Below the pieces are notes generated by a model. That model saw only the letters and a list, made by a program, of their open reading frames with translations. It had not been told where the DNA came from and searched no databases. Shown piece by piece: positions 1 through 5,439 of a DNA stretch of 5,439 bases (the first letter of the stretch is position 1; each line of letters begins with the position of its first letter). A program made the translations under genes and the position numbers. The stretch lies in NCBI GenBank assembly GCA_003456455.1, contig DMRV01000404.1, positions 1-5,439 of the forward strand, read 5' to 3'. This DNA comes from Flavobacteriales bacterium. Its GTDB lineage: Bacteria; Bacteroidota; Bacteroidia; UBA10329.

Positions 1-483
1 CGAACCTACAATGGTGTATTGGCTCAAATTGCTTCAGTCCCACCAACCCAACTAACTTACACAGATAGCATTGAAGACATAATTGAAGGCGATGGAAACT
101 TTTGCTACTACATAGAAGCTATTGAAGGAATTGGCGCCCCCATTGGAAACCCCAACCCGGTGCTATTCTCGCAAACCAGCCTATCTAACGAAGCTTGCGC
201 CTTGCAGCAACCCAACATTTTTGTACCTAATGCATTCGTGCCTAATGGTGTAAATAGCATCTTTAATCCTGTAACGGTTTATGCCGATATGGACAATTAC
301 CTGCTTCAGATATACGACCGATGGGGTAACCGCATTTTTGAAACTACTGACCCTGAACTTGGGTGGGACGGGAAAGTTGGTGGCAAACTGGCTAAGACTG
401 GTGCGTACGCTTATCTCCTTTCGGTACAGTCATCTCGTGGCAATACCTTTGTTAAACGCGGAACGATTACCATGATTCCGTAA
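1..483 (+). CDS. C-terminal part of secreted protein with type B T9SS sorting domain (CHU_C)
   Basis: The reading frame is open from the first base, so this is the last 160 residues of a longer protein whose start lies upstream; an in-frame TTG at 19 is not a credible start. Window residues 1-66 look like the end of an FN3/PKD-like beta-sandwich, with a GDGNFCYYIEAIEG stretch (residues 30-43) and a second cysteine at 66. Residues 73-160 match the gliding-motility-associated C-terminal domain (CHU_C, type B sorting): FVPNAFVPNG at 74-83, YDRWGNRIFET at 105-115, WDG at 122-124, YAYLL at 136-140 and KRGTITMI near the end. In this family the domain directs export through the T9SS; such proteins are often large adhesins or extracellular repeat proteins. 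The function of the missing N-terminal part cannot be inferred. The next gene begins 32 bases downstream on the same strand. Confidence 0.9.
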   Translation, partial: RTYNGVLAQIASVPPTQLTYTDSIEDIIEGDGNFCYYIEAIEGIGAPIGNPNPVLFSQTSLSNEACALQQPNIFVPNAFVPNGVNSIFNPVTVYADMDNYLLQIYDRWGNRIFETTDPELGWDGKVGGKLAKTGAYAYLLSVQSSRGNTFVKRGTITMIP

Positions 484-503
484 GTCTAGCAATTGGTATT
501 GCA

Positions 504-511
504 TAGCTTTG
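504..511 (+). promoter_or_regulatory. Candidate Bacteroidota -7 promoter element (TAGCTTTG)
   Basis: TAGCTTTG matches the Bacteroidota -7 consensus TAnnTTTG exactly and ends five bases before the ATG at 516. No good -33 TTG lies at the usual 19-23 base spacing upstream, since that region is the end of the previous gene. If used, transcription would start at about 515-520, giving a leaderless or very short-leader mRNA for the metalloprotease. Confidence 0.45.
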
Positions 512-515
512 TAAC

Positions 516-1781
516 ATGAACCAGATGAAACGTTTTTATCTTTTAGCGCTAAGCATCTTCGTGGGTTTCAGCGCCTATGCACAGCAATTGCAATGCGGCA
601 CTTCCGAAAAAATGCAGTCCGCACTTAATGCAGACCCGAGTCTTTTAATTACAAGACAGAACGTTGAAGAATTTACACAGCGATGGGTTGCAGAACATTC
701 GGGAGAATCGGAGAGAACAGTGATAACCATTCCTGTAGTAGTACACGTAGTTTACAATACCTCGTCTCAAAATATTTCAACAGCTCAAGTTCAATCTCAA
801 ATTGACGTGCTGAACGAGGATTACAGGGCTATGAATGGCGATGTTTCTGGGGTTCCATCAGTATGGACAAACCGCGTAGCAGATTCCGAGATACAATTTG
901 CACTAGCAGCGCAGGATCCAGACGGTTTTCTTACCAATGGCATTACGCGTACAGAAACGACAGTTTCTGATTGGGGCGGTTCAGACAACGTAAAATTCAC
1001 AGCGCAAGGCGGCCGTGACGCTTGGCCAAACACGGATTACCTAAACATTTGGGTATGTAATATTGGAAGTGGTCTTTTAGGTTACGCCTATCAGCCCGGC
1101 ATCAATGCTTCTTTGGATGGAGTGGTAATTGGCTATCGGTTTTTTGGTCGGATAGGAAGTCTTTCTAACAGCTACAATGAAGGTCGGACAGCAACACACG
1201 AAATAGCGCACTATTTCAACCTAGACCATCTTTGGGGATCAGGTGGCGCAAATAACAATTGTAACGCAGATGATAATGTTTCTGACACACCAAAACAGCA
1301 AGGTCCAAACTACGGCTGCAACAATAGTTACCCAGAAGAAACCTGCGGTACAGGTATTAACAGCGACATGTTTAACAACTATATGGATTATGGCAATGAC
1401 GCTTGTCTCTTCTTCTTCACCGAAGGACAAAAAAACAGAATGCTGGCTGCTTTGAACGGACCGCGTGCTCCGTTAAAAGATTCTGATGGTCTGATACCAG
1501 GCGTAGTTGGCATTAATGACGACATACTAAACAGCTCGCTTATACTCTACCCTAACCCAACGAACGGCTTGCTAAACATACGCTTGGATGAAGGCACACC
1601 TACGAAAAGCGATGTTCGAATAATGGATTTACGTGGAAAAACAGTTTACACGGAAACCAATATAAACCTCCACTTTGCTAATCATGCGCTCAATCTTGAT
1701 GAACTTACTGCCGGAACATATGTTCTTCAACTAAGTTCAGACAACGAACTTGTGAGTAGAAAAATCAACATTATAGACTAG
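516..1781 (+). CDS. Secreted M43-family (pappalysin/cytophagalysin-like) zinc metalloprotease with T9SS type A domain
   Basis: Predicted extracellular zinc endopeptidase of 421 residues. Residues 1-22 are a Sec signal peptide with likely cleavage after AYA (20-22). Residues 23 to about 65 look like a propeptide, with Cys27 in a CGT motif. The metzincin catalytic domain covers about 66-318: the zinc site is HEIAHYFNLDH (228-238; His228, His232, His238 as ligands, Glu229 as base). HLWG follows, then a cysteine- and aspartate-rich stretch with the NADDNVSDTP pattern (250-259), and the Met-turn YMDY (289-292, Met290), followed by FFFTEGQKNRM. Asn235 replaces the glycine of the classical metzincin consensus, a substitution accepted in this family. 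Residues 343-421 form a type A T9SS sorting domain (LYPNPTNG, then LTAGTYVLQL). ATG 516 is taken as the start; ATG 525 (MKRFYLL) would leave an equally good signal peptide and is a real alternative. No Shine-Dalgarno is visible. The stop codon directly abuts mqnE. Substrate unknown. Confidence 0.93.
   Translation: MNQMKRFYLLALSIFVGFSAYAQQLQCGTSEKMQSALNADPSLLITRQNVEEFTQRWVAEHSGESERTVITIPVVVHVVYNTSSQNISTAQVQSQIDVLNEDYRAMNGDVSGVPSVWTNRVADSEIQFALAAQDPDGFLTNGITRTETTVSDWGGSDNVKFTAQGGRDAWPNTDYLNIWVCNIGSGLLGYAYQPGINASLDGVVIGYRFFGRIGSLSNSYNEGRTATHEIAHYFNLDHLWGSGGANNNCNADDNVSDTPKQQGPNYGCNNSYPEETCGTGINSDMFNNYMDYGNDACLFFFTEGQKNRMLAALNGPRAPLKDSDGLIPGVVGINDDILNSSLILYPNPTNGLLNIRLDEGTPTKSDVRIMDLRGKTVYTETNINLHFANHALNLDELTAGTYVLQLSSDNELVSRKINIID
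1546..1778 (+). other. T9SS type A sorting domain coding region of the metalloprotease
   Basis: Residues 344-421 of the protease begin with the YPNPTNG signature and contain the VRIMDLRGKTVY strand and the ELTAGTYVLQL motif, ending in RKINIID. This is the conserved C-terminal domain (TIGR04183-like) that T9SS recognises and usually removes when the cargo is released or attached at the cell surface. Confidence 0.85.
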
Positions 1782-2951
1782 ATGAACCCAAACGGTTTAG
1801 AACACCTGCTTTCGAGCAATCTCCACCCGAAATTCAAGACTATTACCGAAAAGGTACTGGCTAAGGAGCGCATCTCTTTTGATGAAGGCGTGCTTCTGTA
1901 CGAAAAGGGTGAACTAGCCTTTTTAGGAAGCTTGGCAAACCATATAAAAGAAGCTAAATATGGCGACACCGTTTATTTCAACCGAAACTTCCATGTAGAG
2001 CCAACCAACATCTGTGTGTTCGACTGCAAATTCTGCTCCTACTCCCGTTTATTAAAACAGAAATCTGAAGGTTGGGAGCTTTCTGAAGAAGAAATTCTAG
2101 AGATTGTACGCAACTACGAGGGGAAACCTGTTACAGAGGTTCATATTGTAGGCGGTGTGCATCCAAAAATGGGATTGCACTATTTCGCTTCGCTGATTAA
2201 AAAAGTGAAGGAAATAAGACCAGACATACATGTAAAAGCTTTTACAGCCGTAGAGCTGGAATACATGTGTAGAAAGGCGAAAGTGAGCTACCGGGAAGGT
2301 TTGCAGATTCTTAAAGACCACGGACAGGATTCATTGCCTGGAGGTGGCGCAGAGATTTTTGACGAAAAAGTTCGTGCTGAGATTTGTGATGATAAATGTA
2401 CCTCCGCAGAATGGTTGGAGATGCATAAAACGGCACATCAAATAGGCATGCCAAGTAACGCAACCATGCTTTACGGTCATGTTGAGTCCTTTGAGAATCG
2501 GGTAGATCACATGAATCGGTTACGAACACTACAAGACGAGACAGGAGGATTTAACACGTTTATTCCGCTCAAGTACCGAAATGGCAACAATCAAATGAGC
2601 CATATTAAAGAGGTGAGCACTATTGAAGACCTCCGCAATTACGCTATTGGCCGTATTTACATGGATAATTTTGGACACGTAAAAGCTTACTGGCCAATGA
2701 TTGGACGAGAGACGGCTCAAATGAGTCTTGCTTTTGGGGTTGATGATATTGATGGCACTATTGACGACAGCACCAGAATCTACAGTATGGCAGGTGCAGA
2801 AGACCAAAACCCTGCACTATCTACAGAAGAATTGGTTGGGCTTATTAAAGAAGTAGGCCGACACCCCATTGAGCGGGATACGGTTTACAATACTGTTACC
2901 GATTACATGGATTATGATTTTGCGGCAGAAATGCAGGAAACGGTTAGCTAA
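1782..2951 (+). CDS. mqnE: Aminofutalosine synthase MqnE (radical SAM, menaquinone biosynthesis)
   Basis: Cytoplasmic radical-SAM enzyme of 389 residues, a usual length for the family. MqnE joins 3-[(1-carboxyvinyl)oxy]benzoate with S-adenosylmethionine to give 6-amino-6-deoxyfutalosine, an early step of the futalosine route to menaquinone. The CxxxCxxC motif for the 4Fe-4S cluster is CVFDCKFC (Cys78, Cys82, Cys85), preceded by FNRNFHVEPTNI. The SAM-binding GGVHP is at 124-128, KAFTAVELEY at 152-161, PGGGAEIF at 186-193 and IPLKYRNGNN at 261-270. The FHVEPTN and AFTAVEL signatures favour MqnE over the related MqnC cyclase and F420-pathway CofH, though these paralogs are easily confused by name. 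ATG 1782 follows the TAG of the protease gene with no gap and no visible Shine-Dalgarno, so expression probably depends on read-through or re-initiation from upstream. No other futalosine-pathway gene is in the window. Confidence 0.92.
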   Translation: MNPNGLEHLLSSNLHPKFKTITEKVLAKERISFDEGVLLYEKGELAFLGSLANHIKEAKYGDTVYFNRNFHVEPTNICVFDCKFCSYSRLLKQKSEGWELSEEEILEIVRNYEGKPVTEVHIVGGVHPKMGLHYFASLIKKVKEIRPDIHVKAFTAVELEYMCRKAKVSYREGLQILKDHGQDSLPGGGAEIFDEKVRAEICDDKCTSAEWLEMHKTAHQIGMPSNATMLYGHVESFENRVDHMNRLRTLQDETGGFNTFIPLKYRNGNNQMSHIKEVSTIEDLRNYAIGRIYMDNFGHVKAYWPMIGRETAQMSLAFGVDDIDGTIDDSTRIYSMAGAEDQNPALSTEELVGLIKEVGRHPIERDTVYNTVTDYMDYDFAAEMQETVS

Positions 2952-3097
2952 TTACTCTTTTCAATAGGTTCTATAGACTAGCTAGATTACTACTACTTTG
3001 AATATATTTAAAGGTAGCAACAGATTCGCACGACTTTGGACAACCTCTGTCTAAAAGTGGCAATTAATTGATGCTATCTTTAGATATAACTAAAACC
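2952..3097. other. Intergenic region, AT-rich, holding possible promoter of the dioxygenase gene
   Basis: This 146-base gap is the largest non-coding stretch in the window. It has no strong GC hairpin followed by a T-run, so no intrinsic terminator for mqnE is evident. It holds several weak -7-like boxes: TACTACTTTG (2991-3000), TATATTTA (3003-3010) and TATCTTTA (3075-3082). A short inverted repeat ACAGA/TCTGT (3020-3024 and 3046-3050) and the palindrome CTAGCTAG (2978-2985) are too small to interpret. Confidence 0.5.
3075..3082 (+). promoter_or_regulatory. Weak candidate -7 element (TATCTTTA) upstream of the dioxygenase gene
   Basis: TATCTTTA differs from TAnnTTTG only in the last base and ends 15 bases before the preferred ATG at 3098. 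No matching -33 TTG is seen at the expected spacing. Its position inside the longer alternative reading (TTG 3068 or ATG 3071) is a mild argument for the start at 3098. Confidence 0.25.
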
Positions 3098-4054
3098 ATG
3101 GATACAAATAAGAAGAATGGCCGAAGATCATTTCTAAAAAACACTTCACTAGCCGCACTATCTGTTACTGCTTTAACAAATGTTTCTTCAGCTAAAGACC
3201 TTGAAACCGACCGCGCAGGAGGTTGTAATCCAACAACCCCAGATTTCTACGGGCAAGGCCCTTTTTACACTCAAAACCCGCCAGAAATTTTAAACAATCA
3301 ATTGGCGGAGGTTTCTGAATTTGGGACTAGAATTATTATTAGTGGTGTAGTGAGAACACTTGACTGTACTGAGGTAATACCTAACGCTATTGTTGATGTT
3401 TGGCACGCAAACGACCCTGGACAATACGACAACACAGGATATAACTTGAGAGGTAAAATGCTTTCTAATGCTCAAGGTTTCTACATGTTTGAAACCATTT
3501 ATCCGGGTAAATATTTAAATGGAACTACCTACCGTCCATCACACATTCACTTTAAAATTACACCGCCCGGTTACCCTACAATTACCACCCAGCTATACTT
3601 TGAAGGTGATGCCGATTTAGCTTCTGACGCAGCTTCTTCTCAAACCTCTGGCACCTATAACGCTGCGGATAGGATTATAACGCTAACCGATGGTGGTTCT
3701 GGAATACTAGAAGGTACTTGGGATGTTATTGTAGATGGAGATGGAACTACCACTGAGGTAAATGATCTTCATCTTGAAAACGGAATTATTTACGAAGTAT
3801 CTCCGAACCCATACTCCGAAATATTGACCATTAAATATGGTGTCTTTCGAGAATCTAACGTAAGCTTGGCTGTGTATGATATGGCGGGAAAGCTCGTTGC
3901 TAGCTTGGCCGAAGAAAACTTATCGCCCGAAAAATATGAGACCACCTGGGAACCAGATTCATCTCTACCGGACGGGCATTATTTTGTTGCGCTACGCATA
4001 AACGATATGCAGGTGCATTACCAGAAAACCATCTTGCTGCGTAGCGGTAAGTAA
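3098..4054 (+). CDS. Intradiol ring-cleavage dioxygenase-like protein with Tat signal and T9SS type A domain
   Basis: Predicted exported non-haem iron(III) enzyme of 318 residues, related to catechol 1,2- and protocatechuate 3,4-dioxygenases, which open aromatic diols between the two hydroxyls. Residues 1-32 look like a twin-arginine signal: Arg9-Arg10 in GRRSFLKN, then a mild Ser/Thr/Ala-rich hydrophobic segment ending VSSA. The catalytic beta-sandwich spans about 43-230: CNPTTPDFYGQGPFY (43-57), VDVWHANDPGQY (99-110), PGKY (136-139) and YRPSHIHF (145-152). The likely iron ligands are Tyr110, Tyr139, His149 and His151, with conserved Arg146. It lacks the helical N-terminal dimer domain of catechol 1,2-dioxygenases. 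Residues 232-318 are a type A T9SS sorting domain (YEVSPNPYSE, VYDMAGKLV, LPDGHYFVAL). ATG 3098 is preferred over TTG 3068 or ATG 3071 because it gives a normal Tat n-region. The substrate is unknown, and a non-catabolic role such as modifying phenolic polymers or surface compounds is possible. Confidence 0.87.
   Translation: MDTNKKNGRRSFLKNTSLAALSVTALTNVSSAKDLETDRAGGCNPTTPDFYGQGPFYTQNPPEILNNQLAEVSEFGTRIIISGVVRTLDCTEVIPNAIVDVWHANDPGQYDNTGYNLRGKMLSNAQGFYMFETIYPGKYLNGTTYRPSHIHFKITPPGYPTITTQLYFEGDADLASDAASSQTSGTYNAADRIITLTDGGSGILEGTWDVIVDGDGTTTEVNDLHLENGIIYEVSPNPYSEILTIKYGVFRESNVSLAVYDMAGKLVASLAEENLSPEKYETTWEPDSSLPDGHYFVALRINDMQVHYQKTILLRSGK
3794..4051 (+). other. T9SS type A sorting domain coding region of the dioxygenase-like protein
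   Basis: From about residue 233 the protein leaves the dioxygenase fold and enters a sorting domain: SPNPYSE replaces the more usual YPNPxxG start, followed by a VSLAVYDMAGKLVASL strand pair, an LPDGHYFVALR motif and the terminal basic QKTILLRSGK. There is almost no linker after the catalytic domain. The SPNP start is slightly divergent but the domain layout is typical. Confidence 0.78.
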
Positions 4055-4071
4055 AACGGACTTCTTAATAA

Positions 4072-5118
4072 TTATTCTTTCCTACTGCTCACATACACCC
4101 GCCATTTTTCTATGACGGTTTGCATGTCTTGTGGTAAATCGGTCTCAAATAACATTCTTTCCTGAGTAACGGGTTGCGTAAACCCTAAAGACTTGGCATG
4201 CAAAGCAGGGCGCGGTAAAAGGTCGAAACAGTTATCAATAAACTGCTTGTACTTAGTAAATGTGGTGCCTTTCAAAATCTTTTCGCCACCATAACGCTCA
4301 TCATTAAACAACGGATGACCAATGTGTTTCATGTGCGCACGTATTTGATGGGTACGCCCCGTCTCTAGTTTGCACTGCACAAGCGTTACATAACCAAATC
4401 GTTCCAGAACCTTGTAATGCGTAACGGCATGTTTGCCTTGGTCCCCATCAGGATATACATCCATCTGCAGACGGTTTTTCATACTACGGCCAATGTGTCC
4501 TTCAATTCTTCCTTCATCTTCTTCAAAATCTCCCCACACAATGGCGTTGTACAACCTATCTGTAGTGCGGTCAAAAAATTGCTGCGATAAATTCGAAAGC
4601 GATAGCTCACTTTTGGCAATAACCATAACACCTGACGTGCCTTTATCCAGCCTATGCACGAGTCCGGGACGCGGTTCTCCGTGCTTGTTCATATCTGGCA
4701 GGTTCTTAAAGTGGAACATCAATCCGTTTACTAGCGTGCCTTCATAGTTTCCGTGGCCGGGATGCACAACCAAGTCGGGTTGCTTGTTCAACACCACTAC
4801 ATCGTCATCCTCAAATAGAATATCCAACGGAATATCCTCTGGATGAATGGTTCTATCTCTTGGAGGATAAGCCAACACAACCGTAATCACATCGCTGGGC
4901 TTTACCTTGTAATTAGGTTTAACTGGCAAATCATTCACATGAATATTTCCAGCCTTAGCAGTAATCTGAATTTTGCTTCGCGTGGCATTTGCCAAACGGT
5001 CCATCAAGAACTTATCTATACGCAACGGTTCCTGTCCGGGATCTGCCGCTATCCGGTGATGCTCAAATAAGTCTTCCTGTTCGTCCGCCTCCTCATACAA
5101 TTCGCTATTATCGCTCAT
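4072..5118 (-). CDS. rluD: RluD-type 23S rRNA pseudouridine synthase
   Basis: Cytoplasmic RNA-modifying enzyme of 348 residues in the RluA/RsuA superfamily; RluD isomerises uridines in helix 69 of 23S rRNA (positions 1911, 1915 and 1917 in E. coli numbering). After an acidic N-terminal stretch (1-22), an S4 RNA-binding domain covers about 31-85 (LRIDKFL, then NATRSKIQ and NYKVKPSD). The catalytic domain follows: VVHPGHGNYEGTLVNGL (117-133), the active-site motif HRLDKGTSG (155-163) with catalytic Asp158, and GRTHQIRAHM (254-263). Size, S4 domain and motifs fit RluD best, but assignment among RluA, RluC and RluD specificities is by resemblance only. The ATG overlaps the TGA of the upstream gene (ATGA), suggesting translational coupling. 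The 3' end converges on the dioxygenase gene with 17 bases between stops. Confidence 0.93.
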   Translation of the reverse strand: MSDNSELYEEADEQEDLFEHHRIAADPGQEPLRIDKFLMDRLANATRSKIQITAKAGNIHVNDLPVKPNYKVKPSDVITVVLAYPPRDRTIHPEDIPLDILFEDDDVVVLNKQPDLVVHPGHGNYEGTLVNGLMFHFKNLPDMNKHGEPRPGLVHRLDKGTSGVMVIAKSELSLSNLSQQFFDRTTDRLYNAIVWGDFEEDEGRIEGHIGRSMKNRLQMDVYPDGDQGKHAVTHYKVLERFGYVTLVQCKLETGRTHQIRAHMKHIGHPLFNDERYGGEKILKGTTFTKYKQFIDNCFDLLPRPALHAKSLGFTQPVTQERMLFETDLPQDMQTVIEKWRVYVSSRKE

Positions 5119-5439
5119 GGTTGTAGCACCAATCTTTCTGTGAATACGCCATCTGCAGCATCTATGCGCAACAGGTATGTTCCTGCATTGAGATGCCCCA
5201 GCTGCAGTTTGCCATTGTAACCAATTTTAGTGTAAACACTTCTTCCAGAAAGGTCGAACACCGTAAAATGTGCATTACTGAACTGCCCTGAAACGGTTTC
5301 TTGTAAAAAGACATCACCCGTTGTTGGGTTCGGGTAAACCTTAACGTGTTGCACGGATGATTTCTCATTTACACCAACCCAATCATACGGTTCTCCAAAT
5401 ACGGGGCGAATCATTACAGCACCAGGTATAGAACTTTGA
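5115..5439 (-). CDS. C-terminal part of secreted protein with T9SS type A sorting domain
   Basis: The frame is open to the window edge, so the visible 107 residues are the end of a longer protein; the ATG at 5414 lies inside the continuing frame (SSIPGAV precedes it) and is probably internal. The segment SIPGAVMIRPVFG at the N-terminal end looks like the last strands of a beta-rich extracellular domain. The rest is a type A sorting domain: VYPNPTTGDVFLQE, then FTVFDLSGRSVY, LGHLNAGTYLLRI and the terminal ERLVLQP. The protein is predicted to be exported by Sec and then T9SS; its catalytic or binding function lies outside the window. Its TGA overlaps the rluD ATG by four bases, so the two genes probably share a transcript. 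Confidence 0.88.
   Translation of the reverse strand, partial: QSSIPGAVMIRPVFGEPYDWVGVNEKSSVQHVKVYPNPTTGDVFLQETVSGQFSNAHFTVFDLSGRSVYTKIGYNGKLQLGHLNAGTYLLRIDAADGVFTERLVLQP

Noticed and set aside
1197..1229. Asn235 in place of glycine in the HExxHxxGxxH zinc motif, as a sign of an inactive protease.
   Set aside because: Asparagine at this position is tolerated in metzincins, including bacterial M43 members, and all zinc ligands, the catalytic Glu and the Met-turn are intact.
1782..2951. Alternative identity as MqnC or F420-pathway CofH.
   Set aside because: The FNRNFHVEPTN and KAFTAVEL signatures fit aminofutalosine synthase better. No F420 genes are nearby.
1772..2981. Exact 10-base direct repeat TATAGACTAG just before mqnE (1772-1781) and just after it (2972-2981), resembling insertion target duplications.
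   Set aside because: About 14 chance 10-base repeats are expected in a window of this size with even base use. The first copy encodes the final residues and stop of the protease, and no transposase or inverted ends are present.
2970..2985. Nested small palindromes TCTATAGA and CTAGCTAG after mqnE as a regulator site.
   Set aside because: They are eight-base AT-rich palindromes without a second copy near a promoter; nothing supports binding.
3020..3050. Inverted repeat ACAGA/TCTGT in the mqnE-dioxygenase gap as a terminator or operator.
   Set aside because: The stem is only five bases with a 21-base loop and no following T-run, so it is within chance expectation.
3068..3097. Longer dioxygenase start at TTG 3068 or ATG 3071.
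   Set aside because: It would add about ten residues ahead of a normal Tat n-region and would contain the best -7-like box of the gap, so ATG 3098 is preferred.
4433..4747. A 104-codon open frame on the plus strand inside rluD.
   Set aside because: It is fully antisense to a well-conserved pseudouridine synthase, and its translation shows no recognisable domain.

Overview
The window looks like chromosomal DNA from a marine or aquatic Bacteroidota, probably in or near Flavobacteriales (Cryomorphaceae-like); the family placement is inference. Four of the six genes end in type IX secretion system (T9SS) sorting domains: one of type B (CHU_C, gliding-motility-associated) and three of type A. A Bacteroidota-type -7 box (TAnnTTTG) sits just before one start codon, and clear Shine-Dalgarno sequences are lacking.

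Layout on the plus strand: (1) the 3' end of a secreted protein with a type B T9SS C-terminal domain (1-483); (2) after 32 bases, a complete secreted M43-family zinc metalloprotease with signal peptide, catalytic metzincin domain and type A sorting domain (516-1781); (3) abutting it with no intergenic base, mqnE, a radical-SAM aminofutalosine synthase of the futalosine menaquinone pathway (1782-2951); (4) after a 146-base AT-rich gap, an intradiol ring-cleavage dioxygenase-like protein with a twin-arginine signal and a type A sorting domain (3098-4054). On the minus strand, converging on the dioxygenase with only 17 bases between stop codons: (5) an RluD-type 23S rRNA pseudouridine synthase (4072-5118), preceded by (6) the 3' end of another T9SS type A protein (5115-5439, continuing past the window edge), whose stop codon overlaps the rluD start by 4 bases.

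The genes do not form an evident single pathway. Housekeeping genes (mqnE, rluD) are interleaved and probably co-transcribed with genes for exported proteins. The most notable item is the dioxygenase: a predicted iron(III) enzyme that appears to combine Tat export with T9SS outer-membrane secretion, which would suit an enzyme that folds and loads metal in the cytoplasm. I see no RNA genes, CRISPR arrays, insertion sequences, phage genes or convincing intrinsic terminators, and no clear undescribed multi-gene system.
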